Source: Cladobotryum mycophilum (lineage: Eukaryota; Ascomycota; Sordariomycetes; Hypocreales; Hypocreaceae). From it: a stretch of DNA of 64,000 nt. The notes under the pieces are model-generated. The model worked only from the letters and a program-made list of their open reading frames with translations. It ran no database searches and had not been told where the DNA came from. The position numbers and the translations under genes were made by a program. Positions 12,801 to 24,267 of this stretch are shown here, in pieces (position 1 is the first letter of the stretch; the number at the start of each line of letters is the position of its first letter). The stretch spans positions 62,001-126,000 of the forward strand of contig JAVFKD010000013.1 in NCBI GenBank assembly GCA_036429605.1. The letters run 5' to 3'.

Positions 12801-14134
12801 ATGCCACTGAGAAAGATAGATGACGACAAGAAGCCTTATATCACTGGCCAGCCTATCACATGGGGCAACTGGTATAAGCATGTTGCCTGGATGAGGTGCA
12901 TATTTATTATCTTTATCCCTCTGATAGGATGCATTGGAGCATACTGGACGCGATTCCAGCTCTATACTGGTATCTTTTCAGTTGTGTATTACTTCAACAC
13001 TTGTCTTGGTATCACAGCTGGTATATATTAACATTCCAGGCTCTTCTGGAGTTGCTAGCTAACCTGCCAATAGGATACCACCGCCTCTGGGCCCACAGCT
13101 CGTACAAAGCATCTCTCCCGTTGAAGATCTACCTGGCTGCTGTTGGAATTGGTGCTGTTCAAGGCTCCATCCAATGGTGGGCGAGAGGTCACCGTGCCCA
13201 TCACCGATATACTGATACCGATAAGGATCCATACTCAGTTCACAGAGGCTTATTATACGCGCATATCGGCTGGCTTGTTATCAAGCAGGACCCTAAGAGA
13301 ATTGGCCGAACTGATATCAATGATCTTCATGCCGATCCTGTTGTTTTCTGGCAAAATATCTATTACCTTAAGTTAGTCCTGTTTATGGGCTTCGGTCTCC
13401 CAACTTTAGTCTGTGGTCTAGGATGGGGTGACTGGCTCGGCGGACTTATTTACGCTGGTATTCTCCGCGTCTTCTTCCTCCAGCAGGCGATCTTCTGTAT
13501 CAACTCACTTGCTCACTGGCTCGGTGAGCAACCTTATAACGATCGACACTCCCCACGAGATCACGTTATAACTGCATTCATTACTCTTGGCGAGGGCTAT
13601 CATAACTTTCACCACCAATTCCCTTCTGACTACCGTAGCGCTATTCAATGGTGGCAGTACGACCCGACTAAATGGTCTATCTGGGTTTGGAAAAAGCTTG
13701 GTTTAGCCTATGACTTAAAGAAGTTTCGTTGCACTGAGATTGAAAAGAGTCATATACAGCAGCTGCAGAAGAACCTTGATCAGAAGCGGTCTGCATTTGA
13801 TTGGGGTATTCCTCTTGAAGAGCTCCCTATCGTGAACTGGGATGACTTTGTGGTGGAGGCCACATGCAAGAATGGCAAAGCTCTTGTTGTTGTTGCAGGC
13901 GTTATTCATGACGTTGCCGACTTCATTAATGAGCACCCTGGTGGAAAGTCACTTATATCTTCGGCTATTGGCAAAGATGCCACCGCTAAATTTAATGGTG
14001 GTGTCTATGACCACTCTCACATCGCCAACAACCTGCTTTCCACCATGCGAGTTGGTGTTGTTCGAGGTGGTTGCGAGGTTGAGATTTGGAAGACTCGGTC
14101 AGAAAATAAAGAATCACTGCTGTTGGTCGACTAA
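12801..14134 (+). CDS. Delta-9 acyl-CoA (stearoyl-CoA) desaturase with C-terminal cytochrome b5
   Basis: Integral ER enzyme of the Ole1 type that introduces the delta-9 double bond into C16/C18 acyl-CoA. The intron is 13021-13073 (53 nt) and joins GITAG to YHRLWAH. Histidine boxes: HRLWAH, HRAHH (in RGHRAHHRYTDTDKDP) and HNFHH (in GEGYHNFHHQFPSDYR). The C-terminal cytochrome b5 domain carries the haem motif EHPGGKSLI. With the first in-frame ATG (12801) the protein is 426 aa. A better start is ATG 12742 (MTSEAKILEAP), which lies in another frame; one extra C in the C-run 12770-12775 would join it to the body. Its place beside the PKS and acyl reductase could mean a pathway role, but a housekeeping duplicate is equally possible. 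Confidence 0.9.
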
Positions 14135-15939
14135 ACCAGCCAATGCATTATTCAATCTGGAGGTCACACGGTAATGTCATAAGGATCGCATGATGCCATA
14201 CGAACCACTTATAAGAAGGTGCCACGGACTAGAGAGAATTAACGGAGAGTTGTACTCAGCGCAAGTCTGGCACGAGGTTGATGTTAGGCAATTTAGCATA
14301 AAAATAAGGGAACGCTTTTTAAGCCTGTTGTAATATTGACTAGTAACTACTTTGAGCCAGACTAGAATTGCTCTTGTAAACGTGATTTCTAAGCTATATC
14401 CTAGAATAAACATAGAGACTGCAGTCAACGAGGTACTCTTTTTGCCTGTATGTAGTGTAGTTTTTAATTTTATAGTTAAACAGTGAATATACCATTTAGT
14501 ACTTGTCTTTTTAGTATATTTATTATTAAATTATTTAATAAGGTATAATAAGAATAATAAGAATTATCCTGCTTAAAGTATATATTAATTATAAGATAAA
14601 ATTAATAACATATTCCATAAGCGAGTGTGCCATACAAGCAAATGTGCCACTCTTTACTACCTTATATAAAAAAATCAGCTTTTAATACTTTTTAATCTAT
14701 ATTAAATATCTAATTATTATAATAGTATTAAAAAAAAGATTATATCTTTTACTTAATTATACTTTTTATAAGTTTATATATTATAATTAATCTTATTATA
14801 TTTACTATAGTATAAAACCTTTATATAAACAAATTCTTTTTACTATTTCTTTTATTTAATTCACTTATTCATATCCCTTTAATACAATTAATTAATTTTT
14901 CTTTTAAATAATAAGTATACTTTTAAGTTATGTATAAATCTTTTTTATTTTATAGTATTTATTTAATATTTTATTTACTATATAAAGCTTAAAAACCTTT
15001 TTATATAAAAGTATTATTTAATCTATAATTATTATTATATTTTTTATAAATTAATTAATTATAATTAATATTATAATTAAAAAATAATTTTAATAAATAA
15101 AAATATAACTTTTTATATACTTTAATTATAAAATAATTTTATACATATTTTTTAGTGTTTTAGAGATTTAAGGTTATATAGGTTAAGGTAATATTTTTAA
15201 AGGTATTAATATTTATAATTTTATATTAAATATTAAAATAATACTTTATAAATTAAATAATAATAAACTAGTTTTTTTAAAAAAATTTAATATTCTTTTT
15301 ATTAATTATAATAAAAGAATATTATATAAAAAATATAAAAGAACTTAAGCTTATTAATATATAATATATATATATATATTAATTTCTTAATTTATTAATT
15401 ATGTATTTATTTTTATAATCTAAAATAATTAATATTTAATAATTTAAAAAAAATATAAAAAATAAAAAAGTATATAGACTATAATAATCTTATTTTTTTA
15501 TAATAAAACTTAAATATTATTAAATAATAACTTTTATAATTATTAAAAATAAGTATTTAATAAATCTTTTTTATATAAAAAGTTATATAATAATTAAAAT
15601 ATTTAATTTAATCTATGTTAATTTTATTAATAATTTAATTATTTTTTATTATAATAATATATTAATTTACTAAAAGATTATACTATAATAACCAGACCTT
15701 ACACTTATATTATCCATAAAACTAAACCTATTTTTAATAATACTTATATAAGCTATTAATTAAAAACATAACCACAGTAAAACCCTAGGCAATATAATCA
15801 ATTATAATTAACTTAAATAAAATCAACCTAAGCATATATAATAGCTTAAATAGAATTAACTTAATCTATTATAACTATTAAATTATTAATTTATTCTTAT
15901 TAAAATAAAACCTTATATTCATTCAGATTATAATAAACC

Positions 15940-16140
15940 CAATTACTATATATACTAGTCTATATCTTTTTCTTATATATCTAATTAGTCGTTAATATAA
16001 TTATTCACTATCAATAACTTAATACCCGAATTATAATATATTAAACCTATTACTTAACCTTGCCCTAATCTATTATTAATATTAATTATAATCTAGGTTA
16101 TCCTTGTTAAGAAACGCCTGGAATGTTATATATATTTTTA
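15940..16140 (+). repeat. Degenerate LTR-like direct repeat, copy 1
   Basis: Shares a mutated but alignable pattern with 17185-17345. Both have a TAGTYTATAT..TTTTT stretch, then about 150 nt further on the block TTAAGAAACGC followed by ATGTTATAT. Differences are mostly C/T and G/A, as RIP would give. Edges are approximate. Confidence 0.45.
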
Positions 16141-17184
16141 ATATTAATTTTTAAAATAATATTATATAATAAAAATAATAAATAATAGTATTATTTAATT
16201 TATCTTATTAATATCTTAAATTATAATTATTTATTTTTAATTATTAAACTAAAATAATTTAATTTTTATATAGTTTTTTAAAGTTATAATTATTATACTT
16301 AAAATAATAATACCTATTATAAAATTAATTTTATTAAAGTTATAAAAATTATTATTAAAACCTTATATTTAATCTTAATATTTTATATAACCTTAAATTA
16401 AATACTAATAAGTATTAAATTTTTATATTAAGTTTTTTAATAATTATATTTATAAGTCTAGTATATATAAAGTTTTAATTAATACTTAATAAAGTTTAAT
16501 ATTTAATTTTTATTAATTATCTTTTTAATATTATATAGTTTAAAAAGAAATAAATATACAAATAAATTAATTATATATTTAAATATAATTTCTTTTAATT
16601 CTATAAGATTTATTGAATTGGCTTTTATGTTATATTATAAAGATTATTTAATATAATACTAATTTAAAGTTATATAATTAATATTATAGATTTTTTATAG
16701 CTTTAAGACTTAAATATAAGTTTTTCTTAAAAGCTTTAAAGGCTATAATAACTTTATTTTTATATAAAAGTAATATTATTTAAGATTATTAAGGAATTTA
16801 ATATATTGTAATAAAGGTAAATATAATAGTAAAGGGTAGTTATACTTACTTATATAGTATATTTGCTTCTGGATTATATTATTATAAGTTATTATTTAAT
16901 TTTAGACTTTAGTTTACTTTTTAAATCTTTTTATTAATTTAAATATTCCTTAGTAAACTATATTAAAATAATAATATCTTTATTATATTATAAGCCTTAA
17001 TTATATCGTTAAAATTAAAATTTGTATAATTAATATAATTAAACTTAAACTTATTTATAGATTTTATGTAATATATTTATTATAATTAACTATTATAATT
17101 AAATAAGCTATAAAGACTTGTCCTCTAAGGGGGAAAATAATCCTTATTTTTATTTAAATTATAATAAATTTAGTTATAATATAC

Positions 17185-17345
17185 ATTAGTTTATATGTTT
17201 TTATACATATAATTAATTATATTATTATTTATTATTTGTATTTAATATACAAACTATAATATTTTAAACTTATAATTTAACTTAATTTAACTTTAATCCA
17301 AGTCATTCTTATTAAGAAACGCTTATAATGTTATATTACTATTTA
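17185..17345 (+). repeat. Degenerate LTR-like direct repeat, copy 2
   Basis: Partner of the repeat at 15940-16140, in the same orientation and about 1.2 kb downstream. It ends with TTAAGAAACGCTTATAATG. The spacing would fit a short or internally deleted LTR element. Edges are approximate. Confidence 0.45.
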
Positions 17346-17819
17346 CCATATACTTGCATGGATTTCTTTTAAAAACCTATTACCATATATAAACACATAG
17401 ATTAAAACAATTTATTTAATGTTATACAAAGGGAAAAAAAGACTATATAAAATAAGTGTTTAAATGGAAAGGGTAATAAGAAAATAAAAGAATAAAAAAT
17501 ACAGTCAATAAAAGAGAAAGGAATTTAGATCTAAAGAAAACAGTGAGTGACAGAGAGAAATTCAAGTCTAGGGAAAAAGACTAAAGTACAGAGAAATTAT
17601 AAGAGTTACAGAACATAGAAGCAGCGGTATAGGAAGGTATTGCCACTTGTATTTGAAAATACTAATCTTTTAAGATGTTTTATATACACACTAACACGTC
17701 TTATATACATACTAACGCGTCTTATATACACACTAACACTCTGTTGCAACGAGAAAACACCACCAGTCAGTCTATACCAGAGTATTTGCCCCATCCATAA
17801 AACCCAGAGAGCCGAGGAT

Positions 17820-18269
17820 CTAGAAATTAATAGACCACTGAATCCCACGGCGAAGGGTGCCGTCGTTGTCCTTTCCGCCAAATGCCGTCCAGTTGTCAAG
17901 ACACATATCGATAGAGTGATCTTGACTCAAGTTACGATCGGCAACAATGGCAGTTCGAGTGACTCCGTTGCGAGTCATAGTAATTTGCTTTCCACACAGT
18001 TTGTTATGCTGAGCAGCGCCATATTTGTCAAAGACTTCGGCGGGCATAGCAACAAAGGTAGCCTGTGGATTTACGTTCTTGAAATAGGTGCTGATACCGC
18101 AAGCACCGGACTGGCGGAAGATTTTGTTGCAATCCGCGGCGCTTCCAAAGCGGAAGATGGAACCATTTTGGTTGGAACCGTTTGCAGTGGCGCGCTTTTC
18201 CTCAGTTGTAGGAGCTGCTGCGGCAGTAGCAGCGAGAATAGCAGTAAAGAAGGAAGTAGAGAACTTCAT
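17820..18269 (-). CDS. Small secreted double-psi beta-barrel (barwin/RlpA-like) protein
   Basis: A 149 aa single-exon protein with a clear N-terminal signal peptide (MKFSTSFFTAILAATAAAAP) and a KR site (EEKR) that could be processed by a Kex2-type protease. The mature part fits the double-psi beta-barrel fold of expansin, cerato-platanin-like and RlpA-like proteins: a conserved CGISTYF region, CGKQITMTRNG, VADRN, then SIDMCLDNWTAFGG. Four cysteines in the mature part could form two disulphides. It lies directly beside the AT-rich block, a common setting for fungal effectors. A role in host or cell-wall interaction is inferred; enzymatic activity is not implied. Confidence 0.75.
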   Translation of the reverse strand: MKFSTSFFTAILAATAAAAPTTEEKRATANGSNQNGSIFRFGSAADCNKIFRQSGACGISTYFKNVNPQATFVAMPAEVFDKYGAAQHNKLCGKQITMTRNGVTRTAIVADRNLSQDHSIDMCLDNWTAFGGKDNDGTLRRGIQWSINF

Positions 18270-19075
18270 TTTGAATGATAATGCAGTAAATGGATGAATT
18301 TATGATGCTGTGTTTGTAGAGATGATTGTGTGAAGTTGTTGTAGAGAATTTTACTACGGTGATGTACTAGATATTTATATAAAATTTATCCCTCGTCTCG
18401 GTCTTACAACCTGGTATTACCTTTGTCGCCTCTAGCCCCTTACACCCTGAATTTGAAGTTGCGAATTCCTAAGATGAGTCGACAATCCTTCAGGAGACCT
18501 AAGCTAATGTCTGCTACTGTTACACTAAGGCTGACTTTAGGATGCTGTGAATTTAACCTGTAGTTTTTTTTAGCGTTAATGCTTCTAAATCACAAAACAA
18601 TGTAAGCAAGTGATGGATTATATGGTTACATGACAGGCTGTTTGATCATTTACCTGCTGTATTAGTGGCTAGCTCATGTTGTTGTTAGAAGTTTTAGTTT
18701 CTCTAACGCTTTTGTACCATGTTTGTTTCGTGCCAAGCAATTCCGCTGTACGGAGTAAGCGTGATGGAGTTGGCCGACCTTCTATTTTGGTAATAAATCC
18801 ATACTAAAATCTAACAAATACTAACATCCCTCCAAACTTCCCCACTCTTCGTATTAATTATAAGCAATTAGAGTTTGTTCTAGAACCAGAATAAGCTAAA
18901 TGTAACAGCTTCAGCTAAATGTGTTAAGAATTAGCTAAGTGTAGTTGAATTTAAGAATGATAACCCCCCAGCTCGTGCTGCTTAGGCTAGATGGCGTGTA
19001 TGTCAGTCGGTGGACGTTGTACTGAAGCCTTGGTTTGTATTAGCGCGGTAAGGTATTATGTTGCGATCTGGCTGA

Positions 19076-19568
19076 GAAGCTGGTTTCTAGATCATTACAA
19101 GAAGCCCGTCCTTATCGACGATTTTTGCCAACTTCTCGTCTTTTCATACATCATAGATCTTCCTCATAAAGTCTCGAAAGCATCATAGAGACTCTGCCTC
19201 CTATGACTTGGAGCTAGAGTACCTTCACTGAAGATTGTCACGCAGCCGCCAAAACAGTAGCATCTTATATCGACTCTCTTCGCAAAGCGAATATGCTTCC
19301 GTACGATCTCGACTTTACGCAACATAGGCTCCATAACCTTATACGGAGAGTATCAGATCTACCATCTTTGTCTGTAACAGCGCGCTGTTGCTCATCATCA
19401 AATTGTCCGTGCAGGATTGGACCTGGCCCAACTACTAGCCTATTCAGCAAGTTGAAAAAGGAAGCCAAGCGTACAAATGGCCAACGACGGACCTTCGACT
19501 GTCTCGATTGTTTAGAGACAAATGGGAAATCACAAATGGCTGGTACATGTCGCTTATCTCACGAATGA
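19076..19568 (+). pseudogene. Broken conserved fungal gene of unknown function
   Basis: Three consecutive segments read as protein but in three different frames. The first, up to TAG 19186-19188, includes KKPVLIDDFCQLLVFSYII. A second from 19205 reads DLELEYLH. The third from 19230 to 19568 begins EDCHAAAKTVASYIDSLRK and ends CLDCLETNGKSQMAGTC. The last segment has a CxxC-type cysteine cluster (CLDCL...C). The first segment faintly recalls the region after a BTB domain, but I cannot name the family. The stop and two frame shifts make it a likely pseudogene; undetected introns are the alternative. Confidence 0.4.
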
Positions 19569-19987
19569 CCAAATGTCTAATTACAGTATGTATTATCGTG
19601 TAAAGGCGATATCACGATTGTATTTCTAGGGGCAAGAGTTTCAAACATTATAACAAAGATTGAGTACAAGAATCATTATGGAAATATTCCATGAGTCTTT
19701 ACTATCTATCCAGCTCTAAGTAGGTCGAATTATCTGTAGGGCTAGATGTTCGTAGAAATGCAAGGACCATTTATAAGCAAGTCAGGCAACGTTGTGGAGA
19801 AGCTTGTGCTGGAGCGAGCATTGAGCCAGCCATTTTGGCGCAATAAAAAGCACCTTTGAGCAAGACAAAACAATCTTAGCTGCATTTATTTCTGTAAATA
19901 GTAAAGTCTGAACTACATATGAAATAGTAATCCACAAGCCAAGTACTCTACGAAACGACGGTCTCCTCCGTTGCCACCTCCATTTCC

Positions 19988-20547
19988 CTACAATAAAAGT
20001 CCACTCATTCCCGGAATCTGTTCGCCTTTGCTGTAGCTTTGTTTGTCCACTCCTCCAACGTGGATATGGCGACTTGTCAAAAACAGGGCGGTAGGCATAC
20101 CACCATGTGCCTCCAATAAGGCACCCTCGTGCGACGGGATACTTGCCTTTCTCATGGTGGACGGTATATTCTTTTGGAAAAAAGAATCATTGCCATGAAC
20201 GTTTTCATTGATGATCCACGTACTGGTAGACTCTCTTCCTACTTTTGGGATGCGTCGTTTAGTAAGTGTTAATTCCAGATAGGGCTTTGCCAAGGGCTCT
20301 AAGTTGAGATTTAGTGGCTGTATAATTGACTATGAGTGCAAACAAAGTTTCCAGTCAAACTCGGCGACAATAGAGATGCTAAACTCGACGCCACAGATCA
20401 ACTTCACTCAGTTAGTGTGGAAGTCGATTCGGCGGCCCAAAAACGTACCTCGCCATTACTATCTTTCTTAAAGACAACATAGCAACGGTGATTTGGGTCC
20501 CACGTCCATTGCTTATCGTACAAAAGGGAAAGCAGGGTGTCATTCAT
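19988..20547 (-). CDS. Hypothetical protein, exons uncertain
   Basis: The minus strand holds a candidate first exon from ATG 20547 (QWTWDPNHRCYVVFKKD) ending at a GTACGT donor at 20448. A possible middle piece reads FSISIVAEFDWK. A last exon of about 105 codons ends at 19988 and includes LELTLTKRRIPKVG and SGLLL at the C-terminus. The last exon opens after an ACAG near 20318 and has no stop over 300 nt. I do not recognise the family and see no signal peptide or membrane segment. Exon joins are guesses. Confidence 0.35.
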
Positions 20548-21563
20548 GACACATGATCGAATTTGGCTATGAGTTCATAAAATGGCCTTATTAGATAGGC
20601 TAGTCAAGTTTATCGATTCATGCCCAAAGCGTGAGCAATGTCTGGAGTTTATAGGCTTGGAATTCCGCTCTTGGTAGATGGGGTCATAGGCAATGACATA
20701 ATTTGCATACCTCTGACCCAACTCGCTCCGTGTTACATACACTTAGCGACGTACGTCAAAGTACCTAGACATATCGAGGCTGCGACAGCTCGGAAAAAAC
20801 ACATTGGATATCTGGGGAGGGAGAATAAGATGTGGCTGTCAAGGCGTTGATCGCTGTTAGTAATATGCAAATGCGGTATTAATATAGACAATCGCCGTCG
20901 TCCACCGGTAGTCAAGAGATAAATATCATTATGCAGGATCTAGCCTTTTTCAAGCCCTCATGTCGACCATTGTTACTTGCCCAAGAAGGCAACATCCGTC
21001 GTACATACGACCCACGCAACGGCTTCTCCAACCTTACACGGATGCCAAACGCCGAAGAAAATCCTATTCGGGTCAATTACAGCTCTCTCAATCCTCATTA
21101 GCTTTGTGCAGATTCTCATATACCGACCCATAGACATCGCCAGTTCAGACACAACATTGATGACTTTGCTCATCTCAGTGCCACATTGCTCAAGTAGTAC
21201 TGTTGGCTGCTATCTATATTATTTGCCTTCAGTTTCTGTTCCCATCATACTCTCTACAATTTATTGTGAAGCTGACTCAGGATCAAGATGTAAAACTTCA
21301 ACAGTTCATCGATCTGCAATGGCTAAGAATCCTTCTCATACAGCCAACAGTTTTCACAACCTTATCCTGGTCATCATGAAGTAATATTGCTTTGTTCATT
21401 AATTCCGGAGCATTATTAATGCCTTGGATTGCAAATTCAAGGTTGTTCAATAGATTCATTTCCATCTATGGATGGGGTAATTCCATCGCCGAGAGTGCAA
21501 GTTCATCGTGGATGCCTCTCAACTCAACCTTCATACGCATAAAACCATCAATATATAAATAAG

Positions 21564-22564
21564 ATGACTTACACCTCTCCTTCAATCTCGACCCCTATCA
21601 ATATCAACATCAGCAAGATTACTGCATCTATCCTCATATTCATCTTGCTGCAGGTTCCGGATTCGCGACCGTCTATTCACATTCACTCAACCACAGCAGA
21701 AGCAGAAGAAGAAGCAATGGTCCCCATGTCAAAACAACCAAGACGGATCAATGTATATCCGGTCAGCCGAAGGTTAGGAGGAGAACTTATGAGCGGTCCT
21801 AATCTTCAACTCTGTATGTAGAACTTGGAGCTTTAATCAATTTAATATGACCTCATAATCTTGACACTCCAACTCTCTTTTCACTCTAGTAGTTGCCGGC
21901 TTTGCTGCCGCCGCTGCCCATGTTAACCTCGCCCACCGAGGCGGGCCAACCTTGATTAGGTATCGGACTGTCAACCCAGTACGCCGACTCCATGTCTCCC
22001 TACTTGACATGTATTAATACATCACTCAGGCAGAAACCAATGCTGTCAATGATGCCGGCACACTGATCAAAAAAGATATCTTTAACAATATTTCCAAGGC
22101 TCAATTTGGCCCAGGAGTCTACACAAGTCTTGCGCCTGATGAACGGGATGTCGGTTCTGGAAACTGGTATGACCCTCTGTAACTGCGTCCCGTTTCTAGA
22201 CTAATCTGGCTGCAGGTACTACATCATTCATGTCGATTCAGATGCTCTTAACCGTGTCCCTAAAGCCTGGATCCCTGAAAAGGAAGAAGAAGCCGTCACT
22301 CCATAAAAGAATGAGTTGATTGAAGCCTCTATCGAAGACCTTGAGTCTTCTTGTGATCCAGCAAAGACGATTCGAATGTCCATCATCTCTGGCAAGCCCG
22401 ATAAAGTCCAGCTGCTTATCCCAACCGATCTATTAAATGATCGAGGGGGCAGCATGGGTATCACAGCTCAGTGCTTCTCCAACGTTGATCAGCTACCGAC
22501 CAAGGATACCGTCAGCTATGACGACTGGAAGGAGAACATCAAGGGCAACAGAGTGGAATTTTAG
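21564..22564 (+). pseudogene. Secreted or membrane-anchored protein cut by an in-frame stop
   Basis: Four exons can be placed with good splice sites: 21564-21813, 21890-21978, 22030-22166 and 22216-22306. They encode 188 aa with a hydrophobic segment near residue 25 (ITASILIFILL). A TAA at 22304-22306 stops translation, yet the same frame stays open for 85 more codons to 22564 with convincing protein character (for example VQLLIPTDLLND and YDDWKENIKGN). The body contains RYRTV and FGPGVYTSLAPDE, a pattern faintly like ADP-ribosyltransferase folds, but this is weak and I do not assign a function. It is either a pseudogene, a shortened protein, or a stop-readthrough case. CAA to TAA is a C-to-T change, as RIP would cause. 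Confidence 0.45.
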
Positions 22565-22958
22565 GCTGAGTATCACTTCAGAGTCATCCCACAGTTGGTC
22601 AGCATCACACTCTCATTTCCACCGCTTTGCCTTTCAGGCCTAAAGATCTACCCCAAAGGTTCGCACTCGTTGCATACTCAGTCATTGATCCATAGAATTC
22701 ACTCATTATCCATATTAGTAACCCGATAAGTGCTTCGGTCCCATGTCCCGGTTCATTGCATGTAGTGTAATAATATCTTCGCGCTTGAAGTCCAGTTATT
22801 ACGAACAATGCAGAGTAGATCAGCAAAACGAGATCATTGTAAGTTGATAAAGCTACAAAGCACATGTAAATGTCTGATCAAAACAAAGTTACAGTCTATT
22901 ATAAAAAAATAAAAATAAAATATAAAAAGGCTCTATATAGCTCTAGTTGTGCGGCAGA
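22565..22958. other. Intergenic, convergent genes
   Basis: About 0.4 kb between convergent 3' ends. Only an A-rich run near 22903-22930 was noticed, next to the end of the alcohol dehydrogenase gene. Confidence 0.4.
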
Positions 22959-23960
22959 CTAGTTTCCCAGTGTCAAAACGACCTTCCCGTTAGTGCTACC
23001 CTCATGCACCAACCTCAACCCCTCCTCACCCTCGGAAAGTGGGAGAACTTTTCCAATTTGAGGTTTGATACCCCTGGCAATGACAAAGGAAATAAGATCC
23101 TTGAATTCTGCCAGGGAACCCGCAAAAACCCCATGGATGCTTATTTGATCCGCAACTAGACGTAGACCATCCATGGACAAGTCAAACCCACCATGACCGC
23201 CACAAGTGACAAGAGACCCACCAGCCTTGACCGAGTCCAGCGAATGATTCCAAGTTGCTGCGCCGCTCGTGTCGAAAACGGCATCGACCTTCCTTGGCAA
23301 AGTCTCCCCAGGCTCAAACGTCTTCTCCGCGCCAAGGGTCTCGGCGAGATGTCGCTTCTCGGCTGTGCGGCCAGTACACCACACGCGTACCCCTGCTGCA
23401 GAGCCAAGTTGAATCAGGGCCGTCGTGACGCCACCAGAACTACCCTGTACAAGGATTGTCTGTCCCGCGCGAACAGCAGCCTTTGTGAACAGCATCCGGT
23501 ATGCAGTAAGCCAGGCGATGCCAAGTACTGAGCCGGTAATCGGGTCAAGGTCTTCCGACAGCGGCAAAACATTACGGACTGGAGCAACGACGTATTCCGC
23601 CAGCGTGCCATCAGTAATCTCATGAAACACATGTCGTTTAGGGTCTAGTGTCTCGTCTCCCATGTAGTCGAGATCGTTCATGACGGGATAAAGAATAACA
23701 TTGGTTCCATCATCCAGAGTACCGCAACCCTCACAGCCGAGGATACGCGGATATACGACTGGATGCCAACCGATGCCGCGTAATGTGAATATGTCGTGGT
23801 AGTTAATGGCAGCGGCTGACATCTTGACCCTGACCCATCCTTCTGGGATGGGAGGCAGGGGTACTCGGCCAACTTTGAGACCTGTCAGCGGCTTCTCCAG
23901 GTCACCACTGACACAATAGACGGCCAGCATAGTCTTGGGTTCTATGATTGATGTCTCCAT
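22959..23960 (-). CDS. Zinc-type alcohol dehydrogenase/quinone oxidoreductase (MDR family)
   Basis: NAD(P)H-dependent medium-chain dehydrogenase/reductase of 333 aa in one exon. I chose ATG 23960 (METSIIEP) because the family fold begins just after it; the frame stays open upstream to 24221 but without similarity. The GroES-like half has AAAINYHDIFTLRG, ILGCEGCGTL and TLAEYVVAP. The Rossmann half has the motif VQGSSGGVTTALIQLGSA, then VDAVFDTSG and GKVVLTLG at the C-terminus. Catalytic zinc ligands are not clearly present, which favours a quinone or enoyl reductase over a true zinc dehydrogenase. Two palindromes upstream (24207-24220 and 24268-24281) may be its control sites. Confidence 0.85.
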   Translation of the reverse strand: METSIIEPKTMLAVYCVSGDLEKPLTGLKVGRVPLPPIPEGWVRVKMSAAAINYHDIFTLRGIGWHPVVYPRILGCEGCGTLDDGTNVILYPVMNDLDYMGDETLDPKRHVFHEITDGTLAEYVVAPVRNVLPLSEDLDPITGSVLGIAWLTAYRMLFTKAAVRAGQTILVQGSSGGVTTALIQLGSAAGVRVWCTGRTAEKRHLAETLGAEKTFEPGETLPRKVDAVFDTSGAATWNHSLDSVKAGGSLVTCGGHGGFDLSMDGLRLVADQISIHGVFAGSLAEFKDLISFVIARGIKPQIGKVLPLSEGEEGLRLVHEGSTNGKVVLTLGN

Positions 23961-24206
23961 AGCTTCTATTATAAAAGGCAGGCCGCGAAATAGTAAGGAA
24001 TATATCGTTGGTTGGAACAGTTTGAGGGGGTTAGTTAAAAGCAAAGCGATGAACACGTCTTGGCTCGATGGTAAATGATAGGTAAACCTAGGTATATATA
24101 TATCAAACAGAAGAAATGGAGAGAGATTTAAGCTGATTAATGTATATAATTTAATATCTAAATAGTTATTCACATCGTCATTGGACAGTGTCATTGTTAA
24201 AGACAC

Positions 24207-24220
24207 TGCGGAATTCCGCA
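24207..24220. promoter_or_regulatory. Palindromic CGG-N4-CCG site, copy 1
   Basis: The perfect 14 bp palindrome TGCGGAATTCCGCA, about 250 bp upstream of the dehydrogenase ATG. Inverted CGG triplets are the usual target of dimeric Zn2Cys6 regulators. An identical copy lies 61 bp away. Confidence 0.5.
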
Positions 24221-24247
24221 CAGATAGACATGAAATGGGTCGTAAAT

Positions 24248-24266
24248 AATACTACTACTACTACTG
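24248..24266. repeat. ACT trinucleotide microsatellite
   Basis: About six tandem ACT/TAC units between the two identical palindromes. Confidence 0.7.
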
Positions 24267-24267
24267 C

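Larger units (their letters stand above)
14440..17600. repeat. AT-rich, RIP-like block without intact genes
   Basis: About 3.1 kb made almost wholly of A and T, rich in TpA and full of stops in all frames, with sharp edges against normal sequence near 14440 and 17600. This is the usual look of a repeat hit by RIP (C-to-T mutation of duplicated DNA). Two degenerate direct repeats inside suggest an original LTR element. No protein similarity survives. Confidence 0.75.

Noticed and set aside
14440..17600. AT-rich block as a centromere or replication origin
   Set aside because: Its length and the pair of direct repeats fit a RIP-mutated retroelement; AT content alone is no evidence for a centromere.
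20977..21384. Plus-strand frame of 135 codons and its antisense partner
   Set aside because: No family similarity, composition like low-complexity Ser/Ile/Thr sequence, and both strands are about equally open.
23961..24221. Upstream open extension of the dehydrogenase frame
   Set aside because: The family fold begins just after Met at 23960; the extension has no similarity and includes promoter-like sequence.
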